DNA of 64,000 nt from DATKPA01 sp051955985 (lineage in GTDB: Bacteria > Planctomycetota > Phycisphaerae > WQYP01), in contig JBQCGD010000039.1 of the NCBI GenBank assembly GCA_051955985.1, positions 10,823 through 74,822 of the forward strand, in the 5' to 3' direction. Below the pieces are notes generated by a model that did not search any database, had not been told where the DNA came from, and saw only the letters and a program-made list of their open reading frames with translations. This document shows positions 33,201 through 40,831 of the stretch, piece by piece. Positions within the stretch are counted from its first letter, which is position 1; every line of letters begins with the position of its first letter. The position numbers and the translations under genes are program-made.

Positions 33201-34629
33201 GGCGGCGCCGGGAGCGAATGAATTCGCCGACGTTCCGGATGCGGGTGCGGCGGCGACGCTCGCGGGGGACGTGTCGATCACCGGGGGCTCGAACCAGTAC
33301 CGGCTCGGCATCAGCGCATCGGGCGCGGTGCTCACGCTGACCGGGACGCACTCCACCAACACGTTGACGCTGATCACCCGCGGCAACATCGTCTTCGCCG
33401 GCAACGGGTCGCTCACATCGACGCAGGCGATCAACATCGGGCGGAACAGTTCCGGGTCGGCCGAGCACCTCACGCTGCAGGACAACGCGTTTCTTTCGAG
33501 CGCGGCCGGGATCAACCTCGGCGGGATCAACGGGACGTCGGACGACGGGAACACCACCGTGACGCTCAACGGGAATGCGTCGCTGAACGCGGGCACGAAG
33601 CCGGTGAACCTGAACAACAGCGATGTCAGCGGCACGACGACGCTGACGCTCAACGGCAACAGCACCGTGTACGCGGGCGGCTTCACGACCGGCGGGAGCA
33701 AGCAGGGACAATCGACGCTGAACGTCAACGGCGGGACGATCGTCGCCACCGCTTCGGACGGCACGGCGCTCTTCATGCCGGCGCTGGGCATTTCCGGCAA
33801 ACCGCTGGCGGCGACGATCCAATCCGGCGGCATGACGATCAACAGCAACGGGTTCACCATCACGGTGGCGCAGCCGTTCGGCGGGAGCGGCGGGCTTACG
33901 AAAACGGGCGGCGGGTCGCTCACGCTCACGGGGGCGAACACGTTCACGGGCGGCGTTTCCGCGGCGGGGGGCACGCTCGTTGTGGCGAATGCGGCGGCGC
34001 TGGGGACGGGAGCGCTGGCGATTCACGGCGGGGCGACGGTGCAGTTGCAGGCATCGCCGAAGGTGCCGGGGCTGACGTTTGACGGAGGGAGCGGCAACTG
34101 GTCGGGCACGCTGGATCTCGCGGCGAGCAAGCTGGTGCTGGAGCCGGCGACGAACAAGGCGGCCGCGCTTGCCGCGGCGCGCAACCAGGCGGCGACGGGC
34201 GCGATCACCAGTTCAAGCCTGCCGGCGAATTTCGGGATCGCCGTGATCGACAATGCGGCGTTGAATGTGCCGTTCACCACGTTCGGCGGGCAGGGGGTTG
34301 ACGGGAATTCGGTGCTGATCGCGGCGGAACTTCTCGGCGACACAAATGCCGACGGCGCCGTGGACCTGACCGATCTCTCCACGATTCTCAATCACTTCGG
34401 CCAGGCGACGGGCGCGTGGACCGACGGCAATTTCGACAATGCGGCGACGATCGACCTGACCGATCTTTCGGACGTGCTCAACAACTTCGGGCTGACCAAT
34501 CCGAATGCGAGCGTCGATCCCGCCCCGGCGGTTGGCGCGGCGGCCGCGCCGGAGCCGGCGTCGGTGCTCACGCTTCTGCCGCTGGGCGCAGGCGTTCTGA
34601 TGCGTCGCCGGCGGAGGCAGCATTTTTAA
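30277..34629 (+). CDS. Giant secreted pectate-lyase-like / beta-strand-repeat protein with dockerin and PEP-CTERM
   Basis: Secreted protein of 1450 aa. A signal peptide (cleavage near AFG-AP, 26/27) is followed by a right-handed beta-helix like family 1 pectate lyases (FGAEASGGRAGSIYVVTNL, then SGAGSFRDAVS and ILGQTAPGQGIAI; about 30-440). Next come many autotransporter-associated-type beta-strand repeats (GGLTKMGDGVVTLSGSNSYTGGT and similar; about 455-1290), then a dockerin-like pair of Ca loops (DTNADGAVDLTDLS and DGNFDNAATIDLTDLS; about 1352-1405) and a PEP-CTERM tail (PEPASVL, hydrophobic, RRRRR). GGAGGAG precedes ATG 30277. Probable role: polysaccharide binding or cleavage at the surface; catalytic residues were not verified. 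Confidence 0.85.
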   Translation: MGLHSTRASALALSLSVGVAAGTAFGAPEAFLGAQGFGAEASGGRAGSIYVVTNLNDSGAGSFRDAVSASNRIVVFAVSGQINLQSAVSAKSNLTILGQTAPGQGIAIQGREVSFDKQSNDIVQYMRFREGSVDPNEKASINLGSTTNVILDHVSVEYAQYDNIDAVGTNGVANLTLQNCILANPIKAQQFNMHTEGTNVTYLANIWANAHNRNPLAKSDTQYINNIVYDYQAGYTTGNSGGHFNYDILNNYFIAGPSTSSANNAWYQLDSYQSAYASGNLLDSNKDGTLNGSATTPGGVTVLPSEYFASTRFLPTLSATDAFYFTTAHAGDMYNNGNGTFGLDQVDTRVVADVLSNGTAGHIYNSENTSPSVGFGTIPQTTVGPDTLDTVPFAWLTAHGLSTTNAADLLKKNALGYTMLEQYAYEVSDAYASKAWTNSAGSWVSGAWSGAAPGPYDHAYILGNGVTNGAATISGSDAANAFSLNIGGNGPAGGGESLTVSGGSLTVQSAITVGDQNNGTLNISGGTVFAYNIQLGNTVLNADGSAGATYNGTLNFTGGTLLTQQIVQGGGMYGAWNSGGSFNWSGNATIQALGNFSISVPTNLGAGGGTFDSGGFSGSFSGNITGSGGLTKMGDGVVTLSGSNSYTGGTALNGGEVIIASDANIGGANSVLTFNGGMLGITGTSITNFDSHVVNWSSFNGGFDITNKAATIAIHQNISGGGSLTVDGAGTLVLTGTNTYTGGTYLNGGELSIASDASIGGTSSKITFNGGVLQINGAQPNIDSHVVNWSTFSGGFDIVSAGNTFTVGSAIGGSGNFIKAGAGALVLNNANTFTGTTTISGGTLRIGNALALQNSTVAITGAGASLDVNHLNATIGGLSGNQPLDLENTTLTVGNNGGSSTFTGSISSTGGPGRLIKTGAGELTLGGNSSYGNTTISAGDIRATSNNALGSGTVTINIVDGLELANGVTLPNNIVAAPGANEFADVPDAGAAATLAGDVSITGGSNQYRLGISASGAVLTLTGTHSTNTLTLITRGNIVFAGNGSLTSTQAINIGRNSSGSAEHLTLQDNAFLSSAAGINLGGINGTSDDGNTTVTLNGNASLNAGTKPVNLNNSDVSGTTTLTLNGNSTVYAGGFTTGGSKQGQSTLNVNGGTIVATASDGTALFMPALGISGKPLAATIQSGGMTINSNGFTITVAQPFGGSGGLTKTGGGSLTLTGANTFTGGVSAAGGTLVVANAAALGTGALAIHGGATVQLQASPKVPGLTFDGGSGNWSGTLDLAASKLVLEPATNKAAALAAARNQAATGAITSSSLPANFGIAVIDNAALNVPFTTFGGQGVDGNSVLIAAELLGDTNADGAVDLTDLSTILNHFGQATGAWTDGNFDNAATIDLTDLSDVLNNFGLTNPNASVDPAPAVGAAAAPEPASVLTLLPLGAGVLMRRRRRQHF
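34417..34563 (+). repeat. 147-bp dockerin/PEP-CTERM tail cassette, copy 1
   Basis: This part of the 30277 gene recurs at 36732-36878 in the next gene with only four base differences in 147, while the rest of the two genes is unrelated. Confidence 0.9.
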
Positions 34630-34659
34630 TCGCATCGCGAAGCATCCGCTTCGTGCGAT
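34629..34659. repeat. Stop-adjacent hairpin between two PEP-CTERM genes
   Basis: ATCGC and CGAAGC pair with GCTTCG and GCGAT around ATCC, with a small internal loop, starting at the TAA of the 30277 gene and ending 14 bases before the next ATG. No T-run. Confidence 0.5.
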
Positions 34660-34673
34660 CCTCAGGAGACTCC

Positions 34674-36953
34674 ATGGGCTTCACCGGCGGTTCTCCCATC
34701 GCGAAATACCGTGTTCTCGTGGCGGCGCTCTCCCTGGCTGTGACCGCAGCTGCGGCTCAGGCCACGGAATATGCCATTGAGCCGCTCGGCCTCACAGATC
34801 CGGCCCACACGCTCGCCAACAACACCTATTTGAGCACCGTCTCCCTCATCAATAGCCAAGGCGACATCGCGGGCACGTCCCTCGGGATTGCAGGCAATAA
34901 CAGCCAAGCCGATGCCTGGCTTTACCGCGCCGCCAACCGCAGTGTCTCGCTTATCAGCCTTCCCAACTCCACGTTCTCTTCTGATTGGGATACGAGCGTC
35001 GTCAGTCTGCTCAACTCCTCAGGCGATGCCGTCGGCATCACGCGTAATCAAAATCTCACCACCATGCAGGCAGCGTGGGTGTATAACCACGCCACCGGCG
35101 TGACCACACGCATCGGCCTCACCGATTCTGACCACATCAATCCCAATGTCGGCCCCTCTTTTGGACAGCAGTCCAGCAACGTCTCCCTCCTCAACGTGAA
35201 CGGACAAGTCGCCGGCACCTCCCTCCGTTACTCCCTCGGCAACGGCAACGACGGCCAGGGCAGCGCCGGCACCGACACCTGGTTCTATAACAAAACAGCC
35301 AACACCACTGTCCAGATCGGCCTCACTGGCGGTATCTACACCGGCGGCAGCAACCAGACCAGCGGTCTCACCGCCATGAACGCCTCCGGCGTCACGCTTG
35401 GCTTCTCTTACCAATACACCGGCACCACGCTGTCTAATCAGACCTCCGCTTGGCTCTACGACCCCTCCTCCAACACGACGAGCGCACTTGCTCTTCCGCC
35501 CAGCGTGACCATCCCCGCCGCTTACCCCAATACCGCCCCCATTGTCCGGTTGTCCCCCGCTATTCCGTGGGAGAGCCCCATCAACGACGAAGGCGATATT
35601 TCCATCACCGCCACCGGACCCGCTGCCGGCAACGTCACCCAATCGCTTGCTTATCTGTACAACCCCACCACCGGGTACGCGCAGCAAGTCGGCCTTACCT
35701 CCGCCGCCTACCAATCCGCCAACGGCACCTTCTACTCGCAGCCGTATTTCCTCACCGCCACCGGCAATATCGTTGGCGTTTCCTATCTCGGAGGCTCCAC
35801 CCGTGGCAGTGCCGACATCTGGTATTTTGACAAATCCACCGGCACCACCCTCCCGATTAACCCCGCCTCCTTCAACGGCTCACCCAGCAACGTACCCTTT
35901 TCCATCGACCCCTCCGGCCAGCACGTCATCCTCGCCTCCCAAAACAGCGTTTATTGCGAATACAACAACCTCACCCACACCAGCACCCAACTTGGTTACA
36001 CCGGCGGCATCTACAACAACACCAGCGGCAACTCCTTCACCCACTTCCATCGCCTCAATGCCAATGGCCAGGCTGCCGGATATTCCATCATCTTCAACGG
36101 CGGAGACCAAACCGTCGGTACCCAGGCCTGGTTCTTCGACCCCAACACTACAACCTCTATCCCCATCGGCCTCTTCGATCCTGTCGACACCGACCCCCAG
36201 GGCTTCCCCCGCAACGCCCCCGCCATCCTCAACGACAACGGCATCATCGTCGGCACCTCCACCCGCTACACCGGTAAAGTCCTCGCGGGAAACGATGGCT
36301 GGTATTACGATCCGGCCTCCAACACCACCACTCCCATCCGCATGTCTGTCGAATCCAACGGCTTCGCCAATCTCACCTTCAAATCCCTCAGCCCCAACGG
36401 CATCGCGCTCGGATCTTTCGCCAAATTCGACGGCAACACTTACCTCGGCCAGTTCGCCTTCCTCTTCGACCCCGCCACCGGCCCCATCGATCTCGGGCTC
36501 AACGTCGCCAATCTCTCGGACAATGGCTGGCAATACCTGCAGTCGGCGACGGCCGCCCTCGCCACCGGCCAGATCATCGGCATGGGCCACCTCACCAACG
36601 AAGTCGTCGCCTACACCCTCTCCGCGTACCTCCTCACCCCGGTCCTGCCAGGCGACGCCAACATCGACGGCAAAGTCGACCTCGGCGACCTCTCCATCGT
36701 TCTCAACAACTTCGGCGCCGCTACCACCTCCTGGACCGACGGCAATTTCGACAACGCGGCGACGATCGACCTGACCGATCTTTCGGACGTGCTCAACAAT
36801 TTCGGGCTGACCAATCCGAATGCGAGCGTCGATCCGGCCCCGGCGCTTGGCGCGGCGGCCGCGCCGGAGCCGGCGTCGCTTGCGCTTCTGCTGCCCGCGC
36901 TGCTGATGCCGCGGCGGCGTCGCCGGCAGCCGCGGATGCGTTTCACCCGCTGA
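34674..36953 (+). CDS. Secreted HAF/propeller-like repeat protein with dockerin and PEP-CTERM
   Basis: Secreted protein of 759 aa. A signal peptide (cleavage near AQA-TE, 29/30) is followed by about ten repeats of 50-70 residues, each with an INxxGxIxGxS-like turn (LINSQGDIAGTS, LLNSSGDAVGIT, LLNVNGQVAGTS, ILNDNGIIVGTS) and a following AWLYD or WFYD strand, as in HAF-type extracellular repeats. Then a dockerin-like Ca pair (DANIDGKVDLGDLS, DGNFDNAATIDLTDLS; about 655-715) and PEPASLALLL with an Arg-rich end. AGGAG lies 5 bases before ATG 34674. The body uses C-ending codons, while the last 150 bp are copied from the previous gene. Confidence 0.83.
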   Translation: MGFTGGSPIAKYRVLVAALSLAVTAAAAQATEYAIEPLGLTDPAHTLANNTYLSTVSLINSQGDIAGTSLGIAGNNSQADAWLYRAANRSVSLISLPNSTFSSDWDTSVVSLLNSSGDAVGITRNQNLTTMQAAWVYNHATGVTTRIGLTDSDHINPNVGPSFGQQSSNVSLLNVNGQVAGTSLRYSLGNGNDGQGSAGTDTWFYNKTANTTVQIGLTGGIYTGGSNQTSGLTAMNASGVTLGFSYQYTGTTLSNQTSAWLYDPSSNTTSALALPPSVTIPAAYPNTAPIVRLSPAIPWESPINDEGDISITATGPAAGNVTQSLAYLYNPTTGYAQQVGLTSAAYQSANGTFYSQPYFLTATGNIVGVSYLGGSTRGSADIWYFDKSTGTTLPINPASFNGSPSNVPFSIDPSGQHVILASQNSVYCEYNNLTHTSTQLGYTGGIYNNTSGNSFTHFHRLNANGQAAGYSIIFNGGDQTVGTQAWFFDPNTTTSIPIGLFDPVDTDPQGFPRNAPAILNDNGIIVGTSTRYTGKVLAGNDGWYYDPASNTTTPIRMSVESNGFANLTFKSLSPNGIALGSFAKFDGNTYLGQFAFLFDPATGPIDLGLNVANLSDNGWQYLQSATAALATGQIIGMGHLTNEVVAYTLSAYLLTPVLPGDANIDGKVDLGDLSIVLNNFGAATTSWTDGNFDNAATIDLTDLSDVLNNFGLTNPNASVDPAPALGAAAAPEPASLALLLPALLMPRRRRRQPRMRFTR
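36732..36878 (+). repeat. 147-bp dockerin/PEP-CTERM tail cassette, copy 2
   Basis: Near-identical (143/147) to 34417-34563. Codon choice switches abruptly from C-ending to G-ending at its left edge. Confidence 0.9.
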
Positions 36954-37201
36954 TACCCCCCTGGCCATCGGAACATTCCTTACGACCCGCCGTGCGGATG
37001 ACGGGCGCGGCGGCGCCGAAGCGGACGGCGTAGGTCCTTTGCTCATTTTGCTAAGACCTGCATGAAAACGCCGCACTTTGTCTTGCATTCCATTTCGGGT
37101 TCTCCATACTTCCAGTAGCGGAGCGATGGCGCGCACAGCGGAACCCACCTCTCGCCCGCGGACGTTTGCTTTCCATCTTCGGTTCTTGCTGGAGGTCAAC
37201 C

Positions 37202-40200
37202 ATGTTGACTCGCCGCTCTTCGTGCGCGCTCTCCCTGGCGGTTCTTTCAGCCCTGGCAGTTCGCGCTTACGCCACCACGTGGTCTTACACGGGGGCAAGC
37301 GGGGGGAACTGGAGTCTCAACACCAACTGGACTTCCGGCGCCTTGCACCAGGTGCCGGCCGCCGGCGACGACGCGATCCTGGGGACGAGCGCCGCCACAA
37401 ACGCCATCTTCGATTCCTCCTACGCCAGCGCCCTCAATTCGATGACCATCAACGCGAGCGCCGTCACCGCGTTCACGCTCAACCAGACCAGCGCGGCGAC
37501 GACCCTGCGCGCCACCAGCGAATACCTGGGCACCACGACGTACGGCGGCATTTATACGCAGTCGGCCGGCAACAACATCGCGACCAATCTTTATCTCGGC
37601 GTCACGTCGGGCGTGAATTCGCAGGGTACGTATAACCTCAGCGGCGCCGGAAACCTGACCGTCACCAATGAGTACATCGGCGGGAGTACTTCCACTCTCC
37701 TTGGAGGGAACGTGTTCAACCAGTCCGGCGGCAACAACACCGCCACTTTCGTGCTCGTCGGCGGCGGAAATGCCACGGTGCCCGGCCTCGGCGTTTACAA
37801 CCTCTCCGGCGGCAACCTGTCCGTGAGCAACAGCCTCGGGATCGGCACCTACAGTCCCGGCTCCAGCATGGTCGTTTCCGGCACCGGCAATGCGACCATC
37901 GGAATCCTGCAGATGTCGCCGAACGTCGGCGGCAGCGGCAACCTCACCCTCAACAGCGCGTCCGCCAGCATCAACGTCACTTCCGACGCCTTCATCAGCA
38001 CCGGCGGCGGCGGCGTCCTCACCGTCAGCAACGGCACGATGAGCATCGGCGGCAACTTGATCGTCTCCAACGTCGTCGGGAACGCGGTCAACCTTTCCGG
38101 CGGCTCGCTCAGCGTCGGCACCATCAGCACCAGCAGCAACCCCAGCCGCTTCAACTGGACCGGCGGAACCTTCGCCACCGGGCAGACCTTGTCGATCGAC
38201 AGCGGCGGCCCCATCGGTTCCGCACTGGCCTTTGCCGCCGGGAAGAACCTCGTTGTCCATGACCACGGCCAGGTCGGGTACACCACCAACGGCAGCATCA
38301 ATCTCTCCGGCGGAAACGTGACCTTTGATTCCTGGATGGACATCGGCTCAGCAGCGCTGACGGTTGGCTCCGTCGCTGTTTCCAACGGCACCCTCTCTCT
38401 TGGCGGCTCCAGCTTCTGGGGCAACAACGGAATCGCCAACGTCACCCAGACCGGCGGAACCATCAACGCGGGCGTCGGGGGAACGACCTACCTCGGATAC
38501 GGCGCCACCGGCACCGGGCTCGTCACCCTCAACGGCGCGTCCGCCCAGTTCAACGGCGGCACCTTTCTGGTCGGCCCCACGGGCGCCGGCACCATCAACG
38601 TGATGAACGGCTGCATGACGCTCCAGGCCCTCGACATCTATGCAAACGGGACAGTCAATCTCACCGGCGGAACGCTCTCGGTCGGGACCCTCGATACCAA
38701 GGGCACGCCCGCGAATCTTCACTGGACCGCGGGCACCCTAAAGATCACCGGCGCCTCCGGCCTGTCGATTACCGGCACCGGCCCGCTGGGTGACAGTTAC
38801 AGCATGAACTCCAACCAGAGCCTCGTGGTCAACAGCACGCTCAACATCGCCACCGATGGCTACCTGCAACTCTACGGCGGGGTCATCACCGCGGCGGTTC
38901 TGAACACCAACGGGCAGCCCGGCAACTTCTACTGGTACTCCGGCACGCTGAATCTCACCGCGAGCGGCCTGACCATTGATCCCAACGGCCCCCTGGGCGC
39001 CAATGTCTATCTCAACGCCAACAAGAATCTCACCACCAGCGGGGCGATCAACAATTACGGGAATTTCAGCCTCAACGGCGGCATCGTCGTCAGCGCTTCG
39101 CTCATCACCAACCTGGCACAGTTTTCCAATACCTGGGGGATCATCGGTGGCGCCGGCGGTTTCAATAACCGCGGCTACCTGCAGCAGGGAGCCGGGGCTC
39201 TTTCCCTGGCCACCACCGGTCCTCTCACCAACTCCGGCAACATGCAGCTTGCGGCCGGTTACCAGACCATCCTCAACGGTTCCAACCTGACGAATACGGG
39301 CACGATCGCACTGAACAACGGGTGGATCAGCGGCGCGCCGACGCTGGTCAATTCCCCCGGGGGAACGATTTCCGGCAGCGGCACCATCGGCGCACCGTTG
39401 CAGAATTCCGGGTTGCTCCTGGCCACGGGCGGCACGCTCAATGTGCTGAGCGCGTTTACGAACAACGGCTCCATCCAGCTCGCCGATCCCTCAGCAACCC
39501 TGGCCGGCGGCACCATAACGAATGCCGACATCCTGCAAGGCGCCGGGCAGGTGGCATCGCCGGTGACCAACAATGCCACGGTGCAATCGGCCGGCGGCAC
39601 GCTCATTTTTACCGGCGGCTTCACCAATTCCGCCAGCGGGACGATTGCCGTCCCGCTCGGGACGGAAGTCCTAATGCAGGGCGCGGGCAACTTCCCGACG
39701 AATGCCGGGCTCATTTCCCTCACCGGCGGCACGTTCGACAACGGCGGGCAAGTCCTCAACAACACCGGGGCGATCGTCGGCTACGGCACGCTGCGCACCG
39801 GCGGGCTGACCAACAACGGGACCTTCGTCCTCACCGGTGGGACGTCAACCGTCAACGGCAACGTCACCAATGCCGTGGGCAGAACGCTCAGCATCAAGTA
39901 TCAGCCGGCGATTTTCACCGGCAACATCACCAACAGCGGCACGATCAAGGTCACCGGCACCACCGTCACGTATATCGGGGCTTACACCGGGAATGCCTAC
40001 ATTTCCGACCCCGCCACCAACATCTTCCAATCCACCGCGACCGTCACTGCCGGCGGTTCCATGACCGGCGGCGCCGGTGACCTCTTCAACTTCAGCGGCA
40101 CCTTCACCAACAATGGCACCTTCAACAACGGAGGCGCCCTCGCCGTCGCCACCGCCGTCGTCAACACCGGCACCTTCACCCAGTCCGGCCCGCAGTCCTG

Positions 40201-40810
40201 GGCGGGCGGCGCCACCTTCACCAACAACGGCGGCAGCGCGGCATTCCAATCCAACGCGAAGATCTACGGCCTCACCATCACGGCCGGCACTTTCGACGTC
40301 ACCGGCAGCAAGCTCATCGTCCAGGCCAGCGCCGCCACCAAGGCGGCCACCTTCTCCACGCTCCGGAATTACATCCTCGCGCACTCGCTCCTTAGCTCCG
40401 GAACGCCGGCCCACTACGGGCTTGCGCTCATCGACAACGGGACCCTGGGCGCCGCCACCTTCGGCGGCAACGCGGCGGACGCCAACTCCCTCCTCGTTTC
40501 GCAGGAACTCCTGGGCGACGCCAACATTGACGGGAAAGTAGATCTCACCGACCTCAGCACCGTGCTCAATCACTTCGGAGCGGCAACGCCGCACTGGGCC
40601 GACGGCAACTTCGATTACGCCGCGACGGTCAACCTGACCGATCTCTCCGACGTGCTCAACAACTTCGGCCTGGTGAACCCCAACCCCTCCTCGGGTGTGG
40701 GAGCACCGGGCTTGGAAACCGCGATAGCGGTGCCTGAACCCATTTCCCTGTTCGCCATCGCCGGCAGCATCCTCCTGCTCCACCGGCGGCCCAGGCGGGC
40801 GTGGAATTGA
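37202..40810 (+). CDS. Giant secreted beta-strand-repeat protein with dockerin and PEP-CTERM
   Basis: Secreted protein of 1202 aa. A signal peptide (cleavage near AYA-TT, 24/25) is followed by SYTGASGGNWSLNTNWTSG, the start pattern of many PEP-CTERM/autotransporter-like repeat proteins, then about 1,050 residues of Gly/Asn/Thr/Ser-rich beta repeats (forms such as YNLSGAGNLTVTNEYIGGS and NSGTIKVTGT). The dockerin-like pair is DANIDGKVDLTDLSTVLNHFG and DGNFDYAATVNLTDLS (about 1120-1170); the tail is VPEPISLFAI with a basic end. GGAGG lies 6 bases before ATG 37202; the longer frame from 37166 lacks a signal peptide. It probably forms a surface or matrix beta-solenoid. Confidence 0.83.
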   Translation: MLTRRSSCALSLAVLSALAVRAYATTWSYTGASGGNWSLNTNWTSGALHQVPAAGDDAILGTSAATNAIFDSSYASALNSMTINASAVTAFTLNQTSAATTLRATSEYLGTTTYGGIYTQSAGNNIATNLYLGVTSGVNSQGTYNLSGAGNLTVTNEYIGGSTSTLLGGNVFNQSGGNNTATFVLVGGGNATVPGLGVYNLSGGNLSVSNSLGIGTYSPGSSMVVSGTGNATIGILQMSPNVGGSGNLTLNSASASINVTSDAFISTGGGGVLTVSNGTMSIGGNLIVSNVVGNAVNLSGGSLSVGTISTSSNPSRFNWTGGTFATGQTLSIDSGGPIGSALAFAAGKNLVVHDHGQVGYTTNGSINLSGGNVTFDSWMDIGSAALTVGSVAVSNGTLSLGGSSFWGNNGIANVTQTGGTINAGVGGTTYLGYGATGTGLVTLNGASAQFNGGTFLVGPTGAGTINVMNGCMTLQALDIYANGTVNLTGGTLSVGTLDTKGTPANLHWTAGTLKITGASGLSITGTGPLGDSYSMNSNQSLVVNSTLNIATDGYLQLYGGVITAAVLNTNGQPGNFYWYSGTLNLTASGLTIDPNGPLGANVYLNANKNLTTSGAINNYGNFSLNGGIVVSASLITNLAQFSNTWGIIGGAGGFNNRGYLQQGAGALSLATTGPLTNSGNMQLAAGYQTILNGSNLTNTGTIALNNGWISGAPTLVNSPGGTISGSGTIGAPLQNSGLLLATGGTLNVLSAFTNNGSIQLADPSATLAGGTITNADILQGAGQVASPVTNNATVQSAGGTLIFTGGFTNSASGTIAVPLGTEVLMQGAGNFPTNAGLISLTGGTFDNGGQVLNNTGAIVGYGTLRTGGLTNNGTFVLTGGTSTVNGNVTNAVGRTLSIKYQPAIFTGNITNSGTIKVTGTTVTYIGAYTGNAYISDPATNIFQSTATVTAGGSMTGGAGDLFNFSGTFTNNGTFNNGGALAVATAVVNTGTFTQSGPQSWAGGATFTNNGGSAAFQSNAKIYGLTITAGTFDVTGSKLIVQASAATKAATFSTLRNYILAHSLLSSGTPAHYGLALIDNGTLGAATFGGNAADANSLLVSQELLGDANIDGKVDLTDLSTVLNHFGAATPHWADGNFDYAATVNLTDLSDVLNNFGLVNPNPSSGVGAPGLETAIAVPEPISLFAIAGSILLLHRRPRRAWN

Positions 40811-40831
40811 TCAAGAAAATGGGGGTGTCTG

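Noticed and set aside
30448..34026. Long minus-strand frames opposite the giant secreted protein
   Set aside because: Arg/Val/Ala-rich translations without domains; shadows of the repetitive gene on the + strand.
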